64,000 nucleotides of DNA from Desulfovibrio aminophilus DSM 12254 (GCF_000422565.1 NZ_KE383876.1:96803-160802); one strand, 5' to 3'. Numbered from the stretch's first letter, positions 34,325 through 46,333 are shown. Notes: a model not told the origin generated them from the sequence alone. A program made the numbers and translations.

Positions 34325-35482
34325 TTACTCACCGTCCTCATCCGTCTCCTGGTTGAGGAACAGCCCATAGTATTTCTTGAAGAAAAACAATCGGTTTCTT
34401 TTCTGCCCCGTGATTTCGACGACAAGTCCCAGGCGGAGAAACTCCCGGAACAGGGCGTTCACCGTGGGAATGGACAGGTCGAGGGCCGCCGCGACCTGTT
34501 GAACGGTGACGAAGGGATTCAGGTAAAGCTGCTCCAGCAGGCGCATGCCGTTTGGCGCGCGCCCTCCCAGGCTCATGACCTGGCCCCGGCTCTCTTCCCG
34601 CAGCCTCATGATGGCCTGGAAGGTCCGCACGCCCGTCCGCGCCGTCTCCCGGACGGCCCGAAGGAAGAACCGCACCCAATGTCCGATGTCGTTGGAGGCC
34701 CGGACCACGGTGAGGGCGTCATAATAGGCCCCCTTGTGGCGCTCGATGTAGGCCGAAAGGTACAGCGACGGCTTCTTCAGCAGCCCCTTGCTGATGAGAT
34801 AGAGCGTGATGAGCAGGCGGCCGATGCGGCCGTTGCCGTCGAGAAACGGATGGATCGTCTCGAACTGATAGTGGCTGATGGCGATGCGGATGAGGTCCGG
34901 AACCTGGATGGTCTCGTTGTGCCAGAACTGCTCCAGATCGCCCATGAGCGCGGGCACCTCGTCGTGGTGCGGGGGGATGAACACCGCGTCCTGAAGCGAG
35001 GCCCCGCCGATCCAGTTCTGGGACCGGCGGAATTCCCCCGGAGTCTTGTGTTCCCCGCGAACCCCGCGCAGAAGCGTGGCGTGGGTCTGGCGCAGCAGCC
35101 GATTGGAGAGCGGCAGCCGCTCCAGTTCGCCGATCGCCGCGCTCATGGCCTCGATGTAGTTCCGCACCTCCTGCCGGTCGTCCCTCTTCTCCTCGGCCAC
35201 GAACTCCGCGTCGAGCAGGACGTCCTCCATTTCCGTGCGCGTCCCCTCGATCCGGCTGGAGGTGTTGGCCTCCTTGACCACGTGCATGGAGATGAAGCGG
35301 TCGACGTCGGGCACGAAGAGCGAAAAGGCGTTCAGCTCGGCAAGCGCTGCGGCCGCCTGCTCCAGCAAGGTATGGATGCGGGCGTCCTCCCAGGTCCACT
35401 CGTGGTTGACGGGGGATGGGGCGAAGCTCTTGTATTGATATTGCCGCACGAAGCTGCCGGAGACATAATCCTCGAAGCGCAT
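34325..35482 (-). CDS. Fic-domain protein with C-terminal winged helix
   Basis: The 385-residue protein has an N-terminal Fic_N region with the inhibitory-type motif SSRIEGT. The Fic core motif HPFLDGNGRIGR and a C-terminal winged-helix DNA-binding-like segment (VTVQQVAAALDLSIPTVNA) follow. The active His, Asn and Arg are all present, so AMP transfer to a target protein is expected, restrained by the SxxxEG helix. ATG 35482 has GGAGGAAGG just upstream; the longer frame is not supported. Fic proteins of this type may autoregulate. Two inverted AT-rich copies lie in its upstream region. Confidence 0.9.
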   Translation of the reverse strand: MRFEDYVSGSFVRQYQYKSFAPSPVNHEWTWEDARIHTLLEQAAAALAELNAFSLFVPDVDRFISMHVVKEANTSSRIEGTRTEMEDVLLDAEFVAEEKRDDRQEVRNYIEAMSAAIGELERLPLSNRLLRQTHATLLRGVRGEHKTPGEFRRSQNWIGGASLQDAVFIPPHHDEVPALMGDLEQFWHNETIQVPDLIRIAISHYQFETIHPFLDGNGRIGRLLITLYLISKGLLKKPSLYLSAYIERHKGAYYDALTVVRASNDIGHWVRFFLRAVRETARTGVRTFQAIMRLREESRGQVMSLGGRAPNGMRLLEQLYLNPFVTVQQVAAALDLSIPTVNALFREFLRLGLVVEITGQKRNRLFFFKKYYGLFLNQETDEDGE

Positions 35483-35534
35483 GTCCCTTCCTCCCCGATC
35501 TGTTCGGACGCCCGGATTTTTCATACCGAACAAG

Positions 35535-35607
35535 TTAATTAAATTTTTAACCATTTATTTTATTAAAGGCAATAGAAAATTAAAAACTCTAGGCTAGATT
35601 TAATTAA
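35535..35607. repeat. Inverted TTAATTAAAT copies upstream of the Fic gene
   Basis: TTAATTAAAT at 35535-35544 and its exact reverse complement at 35598-35607 flank an AT-rich patch. The patch contains a promoter-like pair (TTGCCT, 17 nt, TAAAAA on the minus strand). They may be operator halves for the winged-helix part of the Fic protein. Confidence 0.4.
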
Positions 35608-35624
35608 TCCTTCCTGAAATGAAA

Positions 35625-35650
35625 AAAGGCGGGAGGTTTCTCCCGCCTTT
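35625..35650 (-). terminator. Rho-independent terminator of the DJ-1/PfpI-like gene
   Basis: An 11-bp stem AAAGGCGGGAG with its complement, a GTTT loop and T runs on both sides can act in both directions. The same stem sequence occurs again at 37580-37606. Confidence 0.8.
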
Positions 35651-35654
35651 CGTT

Positions 35655-35751
35655 TTTCTATGGTGGAGCGAAGCTCCCCCGCCTTCGGCGGTCTTCGGAG
35701 CCGCTGAAAGGCGAGAGTCTCCCTGGCCTTTCCGTAAACCCCCGAAGGGGG
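35655..35751. repeat. Hairpin repeat downstream of the DJ-1/PfpI-like gene
   Basis: Members of the local repeat family: GGAGCGAAGCTCC, CGCCTTCGGCG and a terminal CCCCC-GAA-GGGGG hairpin at 35739-35751. The terminal hairpin abuts the stop codon of the gene at 35752 on the minus strand. Confidence 0.7.
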
Positions 35752-36339
35752 TCAGGGGTTGATGGTGGTGCCCAGGACCTGGAGGAACTTGCGCATCCAT
35801 TCGGGATGGGCGGGCCAGGCCGGGGCGGTGACGAGGTTGCCGTCGACCACCGCGTTGCTGAAGGTTGCGTTGGGGCCGACATAGGCGCAGCCCGAGCCCT
35901 CGATGTCCGGCTGCACCGCCGGGTAGGCCATGCAGGTCCGGCCCTTGATCACGCCCGCGCTCACGAGCACCTGCTGGCCGTGGCAGATGGCGGCGATGGG
36001 TTTCTTGGCGGCGGCCATCTTCCTCACGATGTCGATGACCTTGGGGTCCAGGCGGATGTACTCCGGGGCGCGGCCGCCGGGGATGACCAGGGCGTCGTAG
36101 TCCTCGGGCTTCACCGCGTCGAAGTCCGCGTTCAGGACGAAGTTGTGGCCCGGCTTCTCGCTGTAGGTCTGGTGGCCCTCGAAGTCGTGCACCGCCGTGG
36201 CGACCTTGTCCCCGGCCTTCTTGCCCGGACAGACGGCGTGGACCTCGTGGCCGACCATGAGCAGCATCTGGAAGGGCACCATGACCTCGTAGTCCTCCAC
36301 GAAGTCGCCCACGAGCATGAGGATCTTCTTCACAGCCAT
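35752..36339 (-). CDS. DJ-1/PfpI family protein
   Basis: The 195-residue protein has the DJ-1/PfpI fold marks: [13 protein letters not shown] near residue 14, the [15 protein letters not shown] block near 82 and the nucleophile Cys in [10 protein letters not shown] near 117. A glutamate/histidine partner arrangement is typical of the PfpI subgroup, which includes deglycase/chaperone and protease-like members. AAGGAG lies 8 nt before the ATG. A CCCCC-UUCG-GGGG hairpin follows the stop directly, then a terminator. The gene is single and its role, perhaps in stress, is inferred from the family. Confidence 0.9.
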   Translation of the reverse strand: MAVKKILMLVGDFVEDYEVMVPFQMLLMVGHEVHAVCPGKKAGDKVATAVHDFEGHQTYSEKPGHNFVLNADFDAVKPEDYDALVIPGGRAPEYIRLDPKVIDIVRKMAAAKKPIAAICHGQQVLVSAGVIKGRTCMAYPAVQPDIEGSGCAYVGPNATFSNAVVDGNLVTAPAWPAHPEWMRKFLQVLGTTINP

Positions 36340-36477
36340 CGGCTTGTCTCCTTGTCTGGGGGTTGCGCCAATAGCCTGCCGTATAACCCGGCGGGGGGGA
36401 GGAAGTCCAGCCCGAAGGCCGGAAGCCCGCGACCGGCAAGGGTTTGTGACGAATCAGCAAGGCTTGCTCCACGGGAC

Positions 36478-36506
36478 TTGACGAGACCGGCGACCCTGCG
36501 TATATC
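36478..36506 (+). promoter_or_regulatory. Sigma70 promoter of the TraR/DksA-like gene
   Basis: TTGACG and TATATC lie 17 nt apart, giving a start around 36513 and a leader of about 100 nt before the ATG at 36616. Confidence 0.6.
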
Positions 36507-36555
36507 CCGCCGCTCCCGGCAACCGGCCGGGAGGAGAGAGAGCCACACCTTGGGA

Positions 36556-36600
36556 CCGGGCGCGCGCCCGGCCCTTTTCGTTCCCGGACCCGAATCCGGG
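36556..36600 (+). promoter_or_regulatory. Structured leader of the TraR/DksA-like gene
   Basis: The leader holds a perfect GC hairpin (CCGGGC-GCGC-GCCCGG) followed by CCCTTTT, then a second hairpin (CCCGGA-CCCGAA-TCCGGG) ending 3 nt before the AAGGAGG ribosome-binding site. It could act as an attenuator. Confidence 0.45.
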
Positions 36601-36615
36601 TACAAGGAGGTTGTC

Positions 36616-36837
36616 ATGGCCGACGAAGTCGATATGGCCCAACAGGTCCACGAACGCGAGGTGGCCGCCGCCATCTCCCTGATCGTCCATCGCCGCGAGG
36701 ACGAAGGCCCGGAATACGTGGACGGCGTTCCCTGCTGCCGCGACTGCGGCGATCCCATCCCGGCCCGGCGGCTGGCCGCGCTCCCCGGCATCGGGCGCTG
36801 CGTGGCCTGCCAGGAACTGGCCGACCGCGCCGCCTGA
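36616..36837 (+). CDS. Small TraR/DksA-type C4 zinc-finger protein
   Basis: The 73-residue protein has a C-terminal zinc finger: CRDCGDPIPARR, then CVACQ, i.e. two CxxC pairs separated by 17 residues. This is the TraR/DksA finger. The usual long coiled coil of DksA is missing; only about 30 residues precede the finger, as in phage and plasmid TraR proteins. It may bind RNA polymerase in the secondary channel. A perfect AAGGAGG lies 5 nt before the ATG, and a promoter and hairpin leader lie upstream. No phage genes surround it, so it is either a remnant or a host regulator. Confidence 0.85.
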   Translation: MADEVDMAQQVHEREVAAAISLIVHRREDEGPEYVDGVPCCRDCGDPIPARRLAALPGIGRCVACQELADRAA

Positions 36838-36946
36838 GCCGCGGCGGCAACCCGCCGGAAACGGGGGACATTCCCCCGGCGGTCTTGCGCATCGCCCGCA
36901 CCCGGCGCTAGAGTGTTCCGGGCCGCATGACGGCCCGGGAGCACCG

Positions 36947-37423
36947 GTGAAACCCTTGACCCTCGCCTTGCTGGCCCTCGCGGTCCTGGTTCTGGCCCGC
37001 CCGCCCGAGGGGCGGGCCTGGACCGGCCGCGTGGTCGAGGCCGCCTCGGGACAGGCCTTGCTCGTGCGCGCCCAGGACGGCTCCGACGTCCTGGTCCGGC
37101 TCTACGGCATCGAGGCCCCCGGTCCGGCGGAAAAGGCGGGGCGCGCCTCCCGCGAGGCCCTGGACGCGATGGCCCGCGACCGCGAGGTGGACGTGCTGCC
37201 CCTGGCCGGAAGCGGTTCGCGCGTGGACGGCCACGTCATCCTCGACCTCCAGGATCTCAGCTCCGAGATGGTCCGCCTGGGCCTGGCCTGGGTGGACTGG
37301 CGGCACTGCGCCAGGGGCGTGTGCGAGCGCTGGCTCCTCCAGGAACAGGAGGCCCGCGCCGCCGGGCTCGGCTACTGGCGCGACCATCCCCTGGGCAAAT
37401 CCGCCGGACGCGGCGTGTTCTGA
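36947..37423 (+). CDS. Secreted staphylococcal-nuclease-like protein
   Basis: The 158-residue protein starts at a GTG with a signal peptide (MKPLTLALLALAVLVLA). An SNase-like OB fold follows: VLVRLYGIEAPGPAEKAG, then SREALDAMA and REVDVLPL. Late residues WVDWRHCARGVCERW hold two cysteines. The catalytic Arg/Glu set of true thermonucleases is not clearly complete, so nuclease activity is uncertain. The Arg of RLYGIEAP is present. It is likely periplasmic. A strong terminator lies 156 nt after the stop. Confidence 0.75.
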   Translation: MKPLTLALLALAVLVLARPPEGRAWTGRVVEAASGQALLVRAQDGSDVLVRLYGIEAPGPAEKAGRASREALDAMARDREVDVLPLAGSGSRVDGHVILDLQDLSSEMVRLGLAWVDWRHCARGVCERWLLQEQEARAAGLGYWRDHPLGKSAGRGVF

Positions 37424-37579
37424 ACGGGCCCGCAGCCGGGCGGGGGCTACGCGCCCCCGGACCCCGCGCCAGGCCTGAGGCCTGGACCCGATAGCGGCGC
37501 GGTCTTTCGCGGGTCCGTCGCGCCGCGCGCTCGCCCCGTGAAACCCCGCGCCGCCAAGGGCCTGTGAAAACACAAAAAG

Positions 37580-37608
37580 AAAGGCGGGAGATGATCTCCC
37601 GCCTTTTT
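37580..37608. terminator. Bidirectional Rho-independent terminator
   Basis: Stem AAAGGCGGGAG with its complement, loop ATGAT and a T run on the plus strand (A run on the other side). It can end the nuclease-like gene and the convergent chemoreceptor gene. The same stem occurs at 35625-35650. Confidence 0.85.
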
Positions 37609-37624
37609 GGGTTTTCTGTCGCGG

Positions 37625-37670
37625 GCCGAAGGCCCCCCGTCTTTCGTTTTCTGAAGACCGGCGAAGCCGG
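37625..37670. repeat. Hairpin repeat abutting the chemoreceptor stop
   Basis: GGGCCGAAGGCCC and then CCGGC-GAA-GCCGG (37658-37670) lie directly beside the TAG of the gene at 37671, another stop-linked UUCG-type hairpin. Confidence 0.75.
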
Positions 37671-39698
37671 CTAGGCGTTCTTCATCTGGTCCACGAGGCG
37701 CTGGAGTTCCTGGGCCATGGCGGCCAGTTCGGACACGGCCTGGGCGGACTGACCCATGGCCTGGGCGGTCTCGGCCGCGATGCGGTTGACCTCCTCGGTG
37801 CCCCGGCTGATCTCCTCGCTGGCGGCGGACTGTTCCTCGGAGGCGGTGGCGATGGCCCGGACCTTGTCGGCGGTGGATTCGACGCGGCCCACGATGTTGG
37901 TCAGGGCCTTGCCCGCCTCTCCGGCCAGCTCGGTGCTCTTGGCCACGGCGGCGCCGGAGGACTCCATGCTCTTGATGTTCTGCTGGGTGCCGGTCTGGAT
38001 GCCGGACACGGCCGCGCCCACTTCCTTGGTGGCGGTCATGGTCTTCTCGGCCAGCTTGCGGACCTCGTCGGCGACCACGGCGAAGCCGCGTCCGGCGTCG
38101 CCCGCGCGGGCGGCCTCGATGGCCGCGTTCAGGGCCAGGAGGTTGGTCTGGTCCGCGATGTCGGTGATGACGTTCATGATCTGGCCGATGCCCTTGGCCT
38201 GCTCGCCGAGTCCGCCGAGGCTCTCGCGCATGCGTTCGCTCTGGGCCTGGACCTCGTTGATGGCCGCGATGACCTTGTTCACCACGTCCGCGCCCCGGTT
38301 GGCCTCGTCGCGGGCCTCGTCGGCGTTTCCGGCGGCCTCGGAGGCGTTGCGGGCCACCTCCATGACCGAGGCGTTCATTTGCTCCATGGCCGTGGCGGAT
38401 TCGGAGGTGCGTTCGCGCTGATTCTCGGTGCCCCGGCTGGACTGCTCGATCTGGGCGGCCAGCTCCTCGGAGGCCGAGGTCACGCGCTCCACGATGGCCT
38501 CGATGCGCCGGGCGGCGTCGAGCATACCCTCGCGCTTGGCCTGCTCGGCCTGACGGGTGGCCTCCTCGGCGACCCGGGCGGCCTCCTCGGCCTGGCGGGT
38601 CTTTTCACCGGCCTGGCGGGAGGCCTCCTCGGCGTGGGCGATCTTGTCCTGCAGGTTGGCGACCATGCCGCGCAGGGCCTCGGCCAGGGTGCCGATCTCG
38701 TCGTTGCGGGTGAGATCCAGGCGCTCGTCCAGCCTGCCCTGAGCCACGGCGGTGGCGAAGGCCGTGGCGCGCTTGAGGGGCCGGGCCAGGGAGACGGAGA
38801 AGCCCAGACCCAGGGCGACCATGACCAGGGCGATGACCACGGAGACGGTCAGGGTGGAGTAGGTGATGCCGTCCTCGGCGGCCTGGATGGTTTCCGAGGA
38901 CTTGCCGATGAACCACATGCCCGCCGCCTCGCCGGAGGGGCTGCGGATGGGCCAATAGGCGGTCTGGTAGAACTTGCCCAGGATGCGGTTGCTGGACAGG
39001 AAGAGTTCGCCCTTCTCGAGAACGGTCTCAAGCACCTTGGGGTTGTCCATCTTGGTGCCGATGGCCCGCTTGCCGTCCTTGATGATCGTGGTGGCCGCGC
39101 GGGTGTCCTTCTCGAAGATCGTGACCTCCAGGCCCGTGTAGGCCTTGACGCCGTCCACGAAGCCGTCGCCGGAGAGGGACTCGCCGATGGTCACCGAGCC
39201 GATGACCTGGCCGTCGACCCTGATGGGCGCGCCCACGCGCAGGGAGAACTTGACCACGGTGCCCGGCTCGATGCCCACGTTCAGCTCGCCCTTGAGGGCC
39301 TTCTGCACGTTGACCTGCTTGAGCACGCTGTCGCCCTTCTTCTCCGAGTGGGCGCGGATCACCACGTTGCCCTCGGTGTCGGCCACGGTGACGAACTCGG
39401 CGCCGTGGCGCTTCATGTAGGAGGTCACGATGGGCTTCAGGCCGTCCAGATCGCGGGAGCGGAACGCGGAGACGAAGGCGCTCTCCTGGGCCAGCTGCTC
39501 GCCCAGTTGGAGATACTTGTCCTTGGTGTCCTGGATTTCCTTGGCCACCACCACCTGCAGAGCCTTGATGTTCTGTTGGGCCTCTTCCTGGAGGCCCTCA
39601 TGCACGAAGTAGCGGGCGGTGAAGAAGACTCCCATGCTGGTGACGGCCACGGCGGCCACCACCATGACCACGATCTTGACGAGAATGGACACTCTCAT
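37671..39698 (-). CDS. Methyl-accepting chemotaxis protein with periplasmic Cache-type sensor
   Basis: The 675-residue receptor has an N-terminal helix ([21 protein letters not shown]), a periplasmic sensor of the single-Cache type (residues about 35-290), a second membrane helix near 300-325 and a HAMP domain. A coiled coil leads into the signalling tip, with [20 protein letters not shown] and [16 protein letters not shown] in the hairpin that contacts CheA and CheW. Glutamine/glutamate pairs for methylation are visible around it. ATG 39698 has AAGGAG 6-7 nt upstream; the longer frame is a shadow. A sigma28-type promoter 40-70 nt upstream places it in the flagellar regulon. Confidence 0.93.
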   Translation of the reverse strand: MRVSILVKIVVMVVAAVAVTSMGVFFTARYFVHEGLQEEAQQNIKALQVVVAKEIQDTKDKYLQLGEQLAQESAFVSAFRSRDLDGLKPIVTSYMKRHGAEFVTVADTEGNVVIRAHSEKKGDSVLKQVNVQKALKGELNVGIEPGTVVKFSLRVGAPIRVDGQVIGSVTIGESLSGDGFVDGVKAYTGLEVTIFEKDTRAATTIIKDGKRAIGTKMDNPKVLETVLEKGELFLSSNRILGKFYQTAYWPIRSPSGEAAGMWFIGKSSETIQAAEDGITYSTLTVSVVIALVMVALGLGFSVSLARPLKRATAFATAVAQGRLDERLDLTRNDEIGTLAEALRGMVANLQDKIAHAEEASRQAGEKTRQAEEAARVAEEATRQAEQAKREGMLDAARRIEAIVERVTSASEELAAQIEQSSRGTENQRERTSESATAMEQMNASVMEVARNASEAAGNADEARDEANRGADVVNKVIAAINEVQAQSERMRESLGGLGEQAKGIGQIMNVITDIADQTNLLALNAAIEAARAGDAGRGFAVVADEVRKLAEKTMTATKEVGAAVSGIQTGTQQNIKSMESSGAAVAKSTELAGEAGKALTNIVGRVESTADKVRAIATASEEQSAASEEISRGTEEVNRIAAETAQAMGQSAQAVSELAAMAQELQRLVDQMKNA

Positions 39699-39738
39699 GA
39701 CAGGCTCCTTAGTGCTCGAAATGGCGATTCCCTCCGCT

Positions 39739-39765
39739 TGATCGGCCGGGGCGGCGAAAAGTTGA
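39739..39765 (-). promoter_or_regulatory. Sigma28 (FliA) promoter of the chemoreceptor gene
   Basis: On the minus strand TCAA and GCCGATCA are separated by 15 nt. The flagellar sigma consensus is TAAA, 15 nt, GCCGATAA, so 10 of 12 bases match. The spacing to the start is suitable. Confidence 0.7.
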
Positions 39766-39800
39766 GGCCCTCTCGCTCGGGCCCCGCCGAAACCGGCATT

Positions 39801-39823
39801 CGCGGCCCCGCCACGGGGCCGCG
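39801..39823. repeat. Perfect 10-bp inverted repeat between divergent genes
   Basis: CGCGGCCCCG and its complement are separated by CCA. It lies between the chemoreceptor and glycosyltransferase genes. It has no T run, so it is a possible operator or mRNA hairpin. Confidence 0.5.
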
Positions 39824-39940
39824 ACATTTTCGCCCCGACAAAAGCACTTTTTTTCACAAGTGTCCAGACGACTCCCGGATATATGCTGGACGAATCACCC
39901 TTCCGTTGCCGAGGAGCGGGCTTTCGGGGTAGGAGAAGTC

Positions 39941-41167
39941 ATGCGCGTGCTCCTCGTCCATTCCAATTTTCCGGCCCAGTTCCGCCACCTCTGCGTCGCC
40001 CTGGGAAGCGACCCGGCCGACGAGGTGGTTTTCCTGACCATGAACCCCAGGCCGGAGTGGAACATTCCCGGGGTGCGCAAGGCCGTGTTCCTGCCCGACG
40101 GCGAGGCCGCGCCGGGCGTGCATCCCCTGGCCGCCCAAGGCGAGGAGGCGGCCCGGCTGGCCGCGGGAGCGCTCAAGGCCGCCCTGGCCCTGCGCGACCA
40201 GGGCTTCGTGCCGGACGTGATCTACTCCCACTCGGGCTGGGGACCGGGACTCTACCTGGGCGAGGTCTTTCCCGAGGCGCGGCGGCTCTGCTACTTCGAG
40301 TGGTTCTACGACCCGGACGGGGCCGACGCCCGCTTCGGCGGCGCGACCCAGCAGCCCATGGACCGGGCGCGGGCGCAGGCCCGCAACCTGCCCATCCTCA
40401 TGGATCTGGCGAACTGCCGACAGGGAATCTGCCCCAGCCGCTGGCAGGCCGAGCAGTTCCCTCCGGACCTGCGCCGCAAGCTCACCGTGCTGCCCGACGG
40501 CGTGGACACGGAATTCTTCCGTCCGGCCCCGGACGAGCGCCTCGTGCTGCCGGGCCTCGACCTTTCCGGCGCGGCCGAGATCGTGACCTACGCCACCCGG
40601 GGCATGGAGCCCTACCGGGGCTTTCCGCAGTTCATGGAGGCCGCGGCGCGGCTCATGGCCACGCGCCCGGCCTGTCACGTGGTCGTGGTGGGCGACGACC
40701 GCTCCTGCTACGGCCCGCCGCCCGGTCCGGGCCGGACCTGGAAGCAGGAGGTGCTGGAGCGGCTCCGGTTCGATCCGGCGCGCATCCACTTCACCGGCTC
40801 CCTGCCTTACGGCCTGTACCGCAAGGTGCTCCGGGCCGGGAGCGTGCACGTCTACCTGACGCGGCCGTTCGTGCTCTCCTGGTCCTTCCTGGAGGCCCTG
40901 TCCTGCGGCTGCCTGGTGGTGGCCTCGGACACGGAGCCGGTGCGCGAGGTGGCCCGCGACGGGGTCAACGCCCTGCTCACGGACTTCCACTCGCCCCAGG
41001 CCATCGCCGCCCGGGTGGCCGAGGCCCTGGACCGGCGGGAGGAGTCGGCTCCGCTGCGCGCGGAGGCCCGCCGCACCATCCTGCGCGACCACGACCTGCG
41101 GCCGCTCCTGGCCCGGCACGTGGCGCTGGTGAAGGGAACGGAAGACGGGGGGACCGCCGCGGGCTGA
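39941..41167 (+). CDS. Glycosyltransferase, GT4-like
   Basis: The 408 residues start with MRVLLVHSNFPAQFRHL, a short beta-strand/loop typical of GT-B glycosyltransferases. The second half has VTYATRGMEPYRGF, then IHFTGSLPYGLY and the sugar-nucleotide motif EALSCGCLVVASDTEPVREV (the EX7E-like block of GT4). ATG 39941 is used because AGGAG lies 6 nt upstream; the frame extends 27 codons before it without support. It may add a sugar to a surface glycan or glycoprotein. It is separated by 127 nt from the TPR-protein gene. Confidence 0.85.
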   Translation: MRVLLVHSNFPAQFRHLCVALGSDPADEVVFLTMNPRPEWNIPGVRKAVFLPDGEAAPGVHPLAAQGEEAARLAAGALKAALALRDQGFVPDVIYSHSGWGPGLYLGEVFPEARRLCYFEWFYDPDGADARFGGATQQPMDRARAQARNLPILMDLANCRQGICPSRWQAEQFPPDLRRKLTVLPDGVDTEFFRPAPDERLVLPGLDLSGAAEIVTYATRGMEPYRGFPQFMEAAARLMATRPACHVVVVGDDRSCYGPPPGPGRTWKQEVLERLRFDPARIHFTGSLPYGLYRKVLRAGSVHVYLTRPFVLSWSFLEALSCGCLVVASDTEPVREVARDGVNALLTDFHSPQAIAARVAEALDRREESAPLRAEARRTILRDHDLRPLLARHVALVKGTEDGGTAAG

Positions 41168-41213
41168 TCCTCGGCCCGCTTTTCCACGCCGCCGCTCGAT
41201 TCGCGGCCAAAGC

Positions 41214-41235
41214 GTGATTTTGTTGCCAAAATCAC
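41214..41235 (+). terminator. Inverted repeat after the glycosyltransferase gene
   Basis: GTGATTTT and AAAATCAC form a perfect 8-bp hairpin with a GTTGCC loop, 47 nt after the stop. No T run follows on the plus strand. It overlaps the promoter entered next, so it could also be an operator. Confidence 0.4.
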
Positions 41236-41252
41236 CCCTTCCGGCGTACACT
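41223..41252 (+). promoter_or_regulatory. Sigma70 promoter of the TPR-protein gene
   Basis: TTGCCA and TACACT lie 18 nt apart, about 42 nt before the GTG at 41294. Confidence 0.55.
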
Positions 41253-41283
41253 GCGAGGTAATCCAAGGATCAGTCCGCCAAGT

Positions 41284-41288
41284 GGAGG
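41284..41288 (+). promoter_or_regulatory. Ribosome-binding site deciding the TPR-protein start
   Basis: GGAGG lies 5 nt before GTG 41294. The GTG 12 nt further upstream lies across this site and has no ribosome-binding site of its own, so 41294 is the better start. Confidence 0.6.
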
Positions 41289-41293
41289 CATCT

Positions 41294-42049
41294 GTGCCCA
41301 TCGAGGAATATCCCCAGATACTCGGCGTCTATTCCCTCCAGGTGGAGGAGGTCGCCGGCATGGGCGGCACGTCCGTCAAGCACGCCCAGGTCACCTACTG
41401 GTACGTCCGCGCCCTCGGTCCCGAGCGCTACGAGGTCCAGCCCCTGAACATCCACCATGTGCCCTCGGGCATCCGCAAGGAGGTGGCCGAGCTGGAGTTC
41501 CTCAAAAGCTACGTGCCCGAGCCCGCCTACTACCGCACCCACACCGTGCCCGCCCTGAAGACGCTGGCGCGCAAGATCGCCGAGGGCGAGAAGTTCTTCA
41601 AGGAAGGCCAGCTGGACGACGCCGAACGCGAGTTCCTCAAGGCGCTCATGATCGACGACCTGAACGTGCGGGCCAACTTCGGCCTGGGCGAGGTCTACGC
41701 GGAGCAGAAGGAATTCGGAAAGCTCAAGAAGATCGTCGACACCCTCATGGGCATCTCGGAGGCCTTCCAGGAAGAGCAGCGGGAACGCTTCAACACCTTC
41801 GGCATCAACCTGCGCAAGAACGGCCACTTCGACGAGTCCCTGCGCTTCTATCACCGGGCCCTGGAGTTCAACGACCGGGACGAGAACGTCTTCTTCAACA
41901 TCGCCCGGGTGCATTTCGACAAGGGCGACCGCGTCGGCTGCGTGGAGCATCTGCGCAAGGCCCTGGACATCAACCCCGGGTTCCACGAGGCCCAGAAGTT
42001 CCTCAAGTTCTGCGAGGGCAGTCGCCTGGCCAAGAGCCCCAGGGCCTGA
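41294..42049 (+). CDS. TPR-repeat protein
   Basis: The 251-residue protein has an N-terminal beta-rich part (1-80, with SVKHAQVTYWYVRALG) and then TPR helices. These include FFKEGQLDDAEREFLKALMI, a helix pair beginning FNTFGINLRKNGHFDESLRF and NVFFNIARVHFDKGD. It resembles the second half of the frameshifted protein at 23249, including the words FNTLGI/FNTFGI and LRK, so the two are probably related. TPR proteins bind partner proteins. The start is GTG 41294 with GGAGG upstream. It has its own promoter. Confidence 0.8.
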   Translation: MPIEEYPQILGVYSLQVEEVAGMGGTSVKHAQVTYWYVRALGPERYEVQPLNIHHVPSGIRKEVAELEFLKSYVPEPAYYRTHTVPALKTLARKIAEGEKFFKEGQLDDAEREFLKALMIDDLNVRANFGLGEVYAEQKEFGKLKKIVDTLMGISEAFQEEQRERFNTFGINLRKNGHFDESLRFYHRALEFNDRDENVFFNIARVHFDKGDRVGCVEHLRKALDINPGFHEAQKFLKFCEGSRLAKSPRA

Positions 42050-42068
42050 GCCGCGCCGCCCCGGACGG

Positions 42069-42515
42069 TCAACGCAGGTCGAGCACCGTGGCCGCGCTCG
42101 GTCCCTCCAGCAGTTGCAGGATTTCGGCGACGAAGAGCAGAAACGCGGCGTCCGGCGCATCGACGAACCCCCGCAGATGCGGATGGCGCGCGGCAATGGC
42201 CGCGGCCGCCGGGCGCTCCTCCTCCCCTTCCAGGACGCGCACCCGGCCCAGGACCGTCAGGGCGCGCACCGCGCCGGGCTCCGGCCGGGGGTCCGCCGCG
42301 CGGTCGTCCAGAAGCAGGGCCGCCCGGGGATCGGCCAGCAGATTTCGGAACTTGCGCGAGTTCCGGCCCGTGACCAGGTACAGGCCCGGACCCGCGCCCG
42401 CCGGGGCCAGCCCCATGAGCGAGGCGTGCGGCCCGCCGGGGCCGGTGGTGGCCAGGACGCCGTGGGAGGCGCCCAGGAACAGCTCGCGCAAGGTGTCGGG
42501 GATGATGTCGCTCAT
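42069..42515 (-). CDS. Pyridoxamine 5'-phosphate oxidase-like flavin protein
   Basis: The 148-residue protein has the split-barrel flavin-binding pattern: GVLATTGPGGPHASLMGLAP near residue 19, then GLYLVTGRNSRKFRNLLADP and RVRVLEGEE. It belongs to the PNPOx-like family, whose members bind FMN, F420 or heme. It is too short for true PdxH. The stop lies 20 nt after the convergent TPR gene. It is divergent from the hybrid histidine kinase. Substrate unknown. Confidence 0.8.
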   Translation of the reverse strand: MSDIIPDTLRELFLGASHGVLATTGPGGPHASLMGLAPAGAGPGLYLVTGRNSRKFRNLLADPRAALLLDDRAADPRPEPGAVRALTVLGRVRVLEGEEERPAAAAIAARHPHLRGFVDAPDAAFLLFVAEILQLLEGPSAATVLDLR

Positions 42516-42671
42516 GCTTCAGGCTAACCCGCCCGGCAATCCGCCGCAAGAGTCCTCCGGGTTCGCCGCGGCTGCTTTCCGGCGCGTCGTTCTGATTTTT
42601 TTCGCTCCGCCCTTTGCGCTTGCGCCTTCGTTGGAGTAATGCGGAAAAGAATCAGGATTCCCGGAGCAGAC

Positions 42672-46162
<3,491 letters not shown>

Positions 46163-46166
<4 letters not shown>

Positions 46167-46327
46167 GCCCGGACCTGCGCTTCGGCGCGTTCACCTTCGC
46201 TTCCGCGCCGGACCCGGCGGACCCCAAGCGGCTCATCCTCTCCGTCTTCCGGGACGGCAGCCCCTTCAAGGGCTTACGGGAAGGCCAAAGACGATTTCGG
46301 CGTTTCGCTTTTCTGAAGAGTCCCTAA
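46163..46327 (+). CDS. Small ORF translationally coupled to the histidine kinase
   Basis: The ATG overlaps the kinase TGA by 4 nt (ATGA), so translation could restart here. The 54 residues start MSPDLRFGAFTFASAPD and show no family I know. The last 20-odd codons come from a copy of the local hairpin repeat: a CCCTTCAAGGG-like hairpin, and a TAA stop inside the AGTCCC-TAA-GGGACT hairpin. The gene may be the truncated start of a longer protein cut off by the repeat and the AT-rich island that begins just after it. It may also be an accident of composition. Confidence 0.4.
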
Positions 46328-46333
46328 GGGACT
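46255..46333. repeat. Hairpin repeat at the left edge of the AT-rich island
   Basis: Degenerate copy of the repeat family: CCCTTCAAGGGCTTACGGGAAGG, then CTTTTCTGAAG and the AGTCCC/GGGACT hairpin with a TAA in its loop. It marks the change from GC-rich to AT-rich sequence. Confidence 0.55.

Noticed and set aside
36616-36837. TraR-like gene as a sign of prophage
   Set aside because: No terminase, capsid, tail or integrase genes surround it, so a prophage is not supported.
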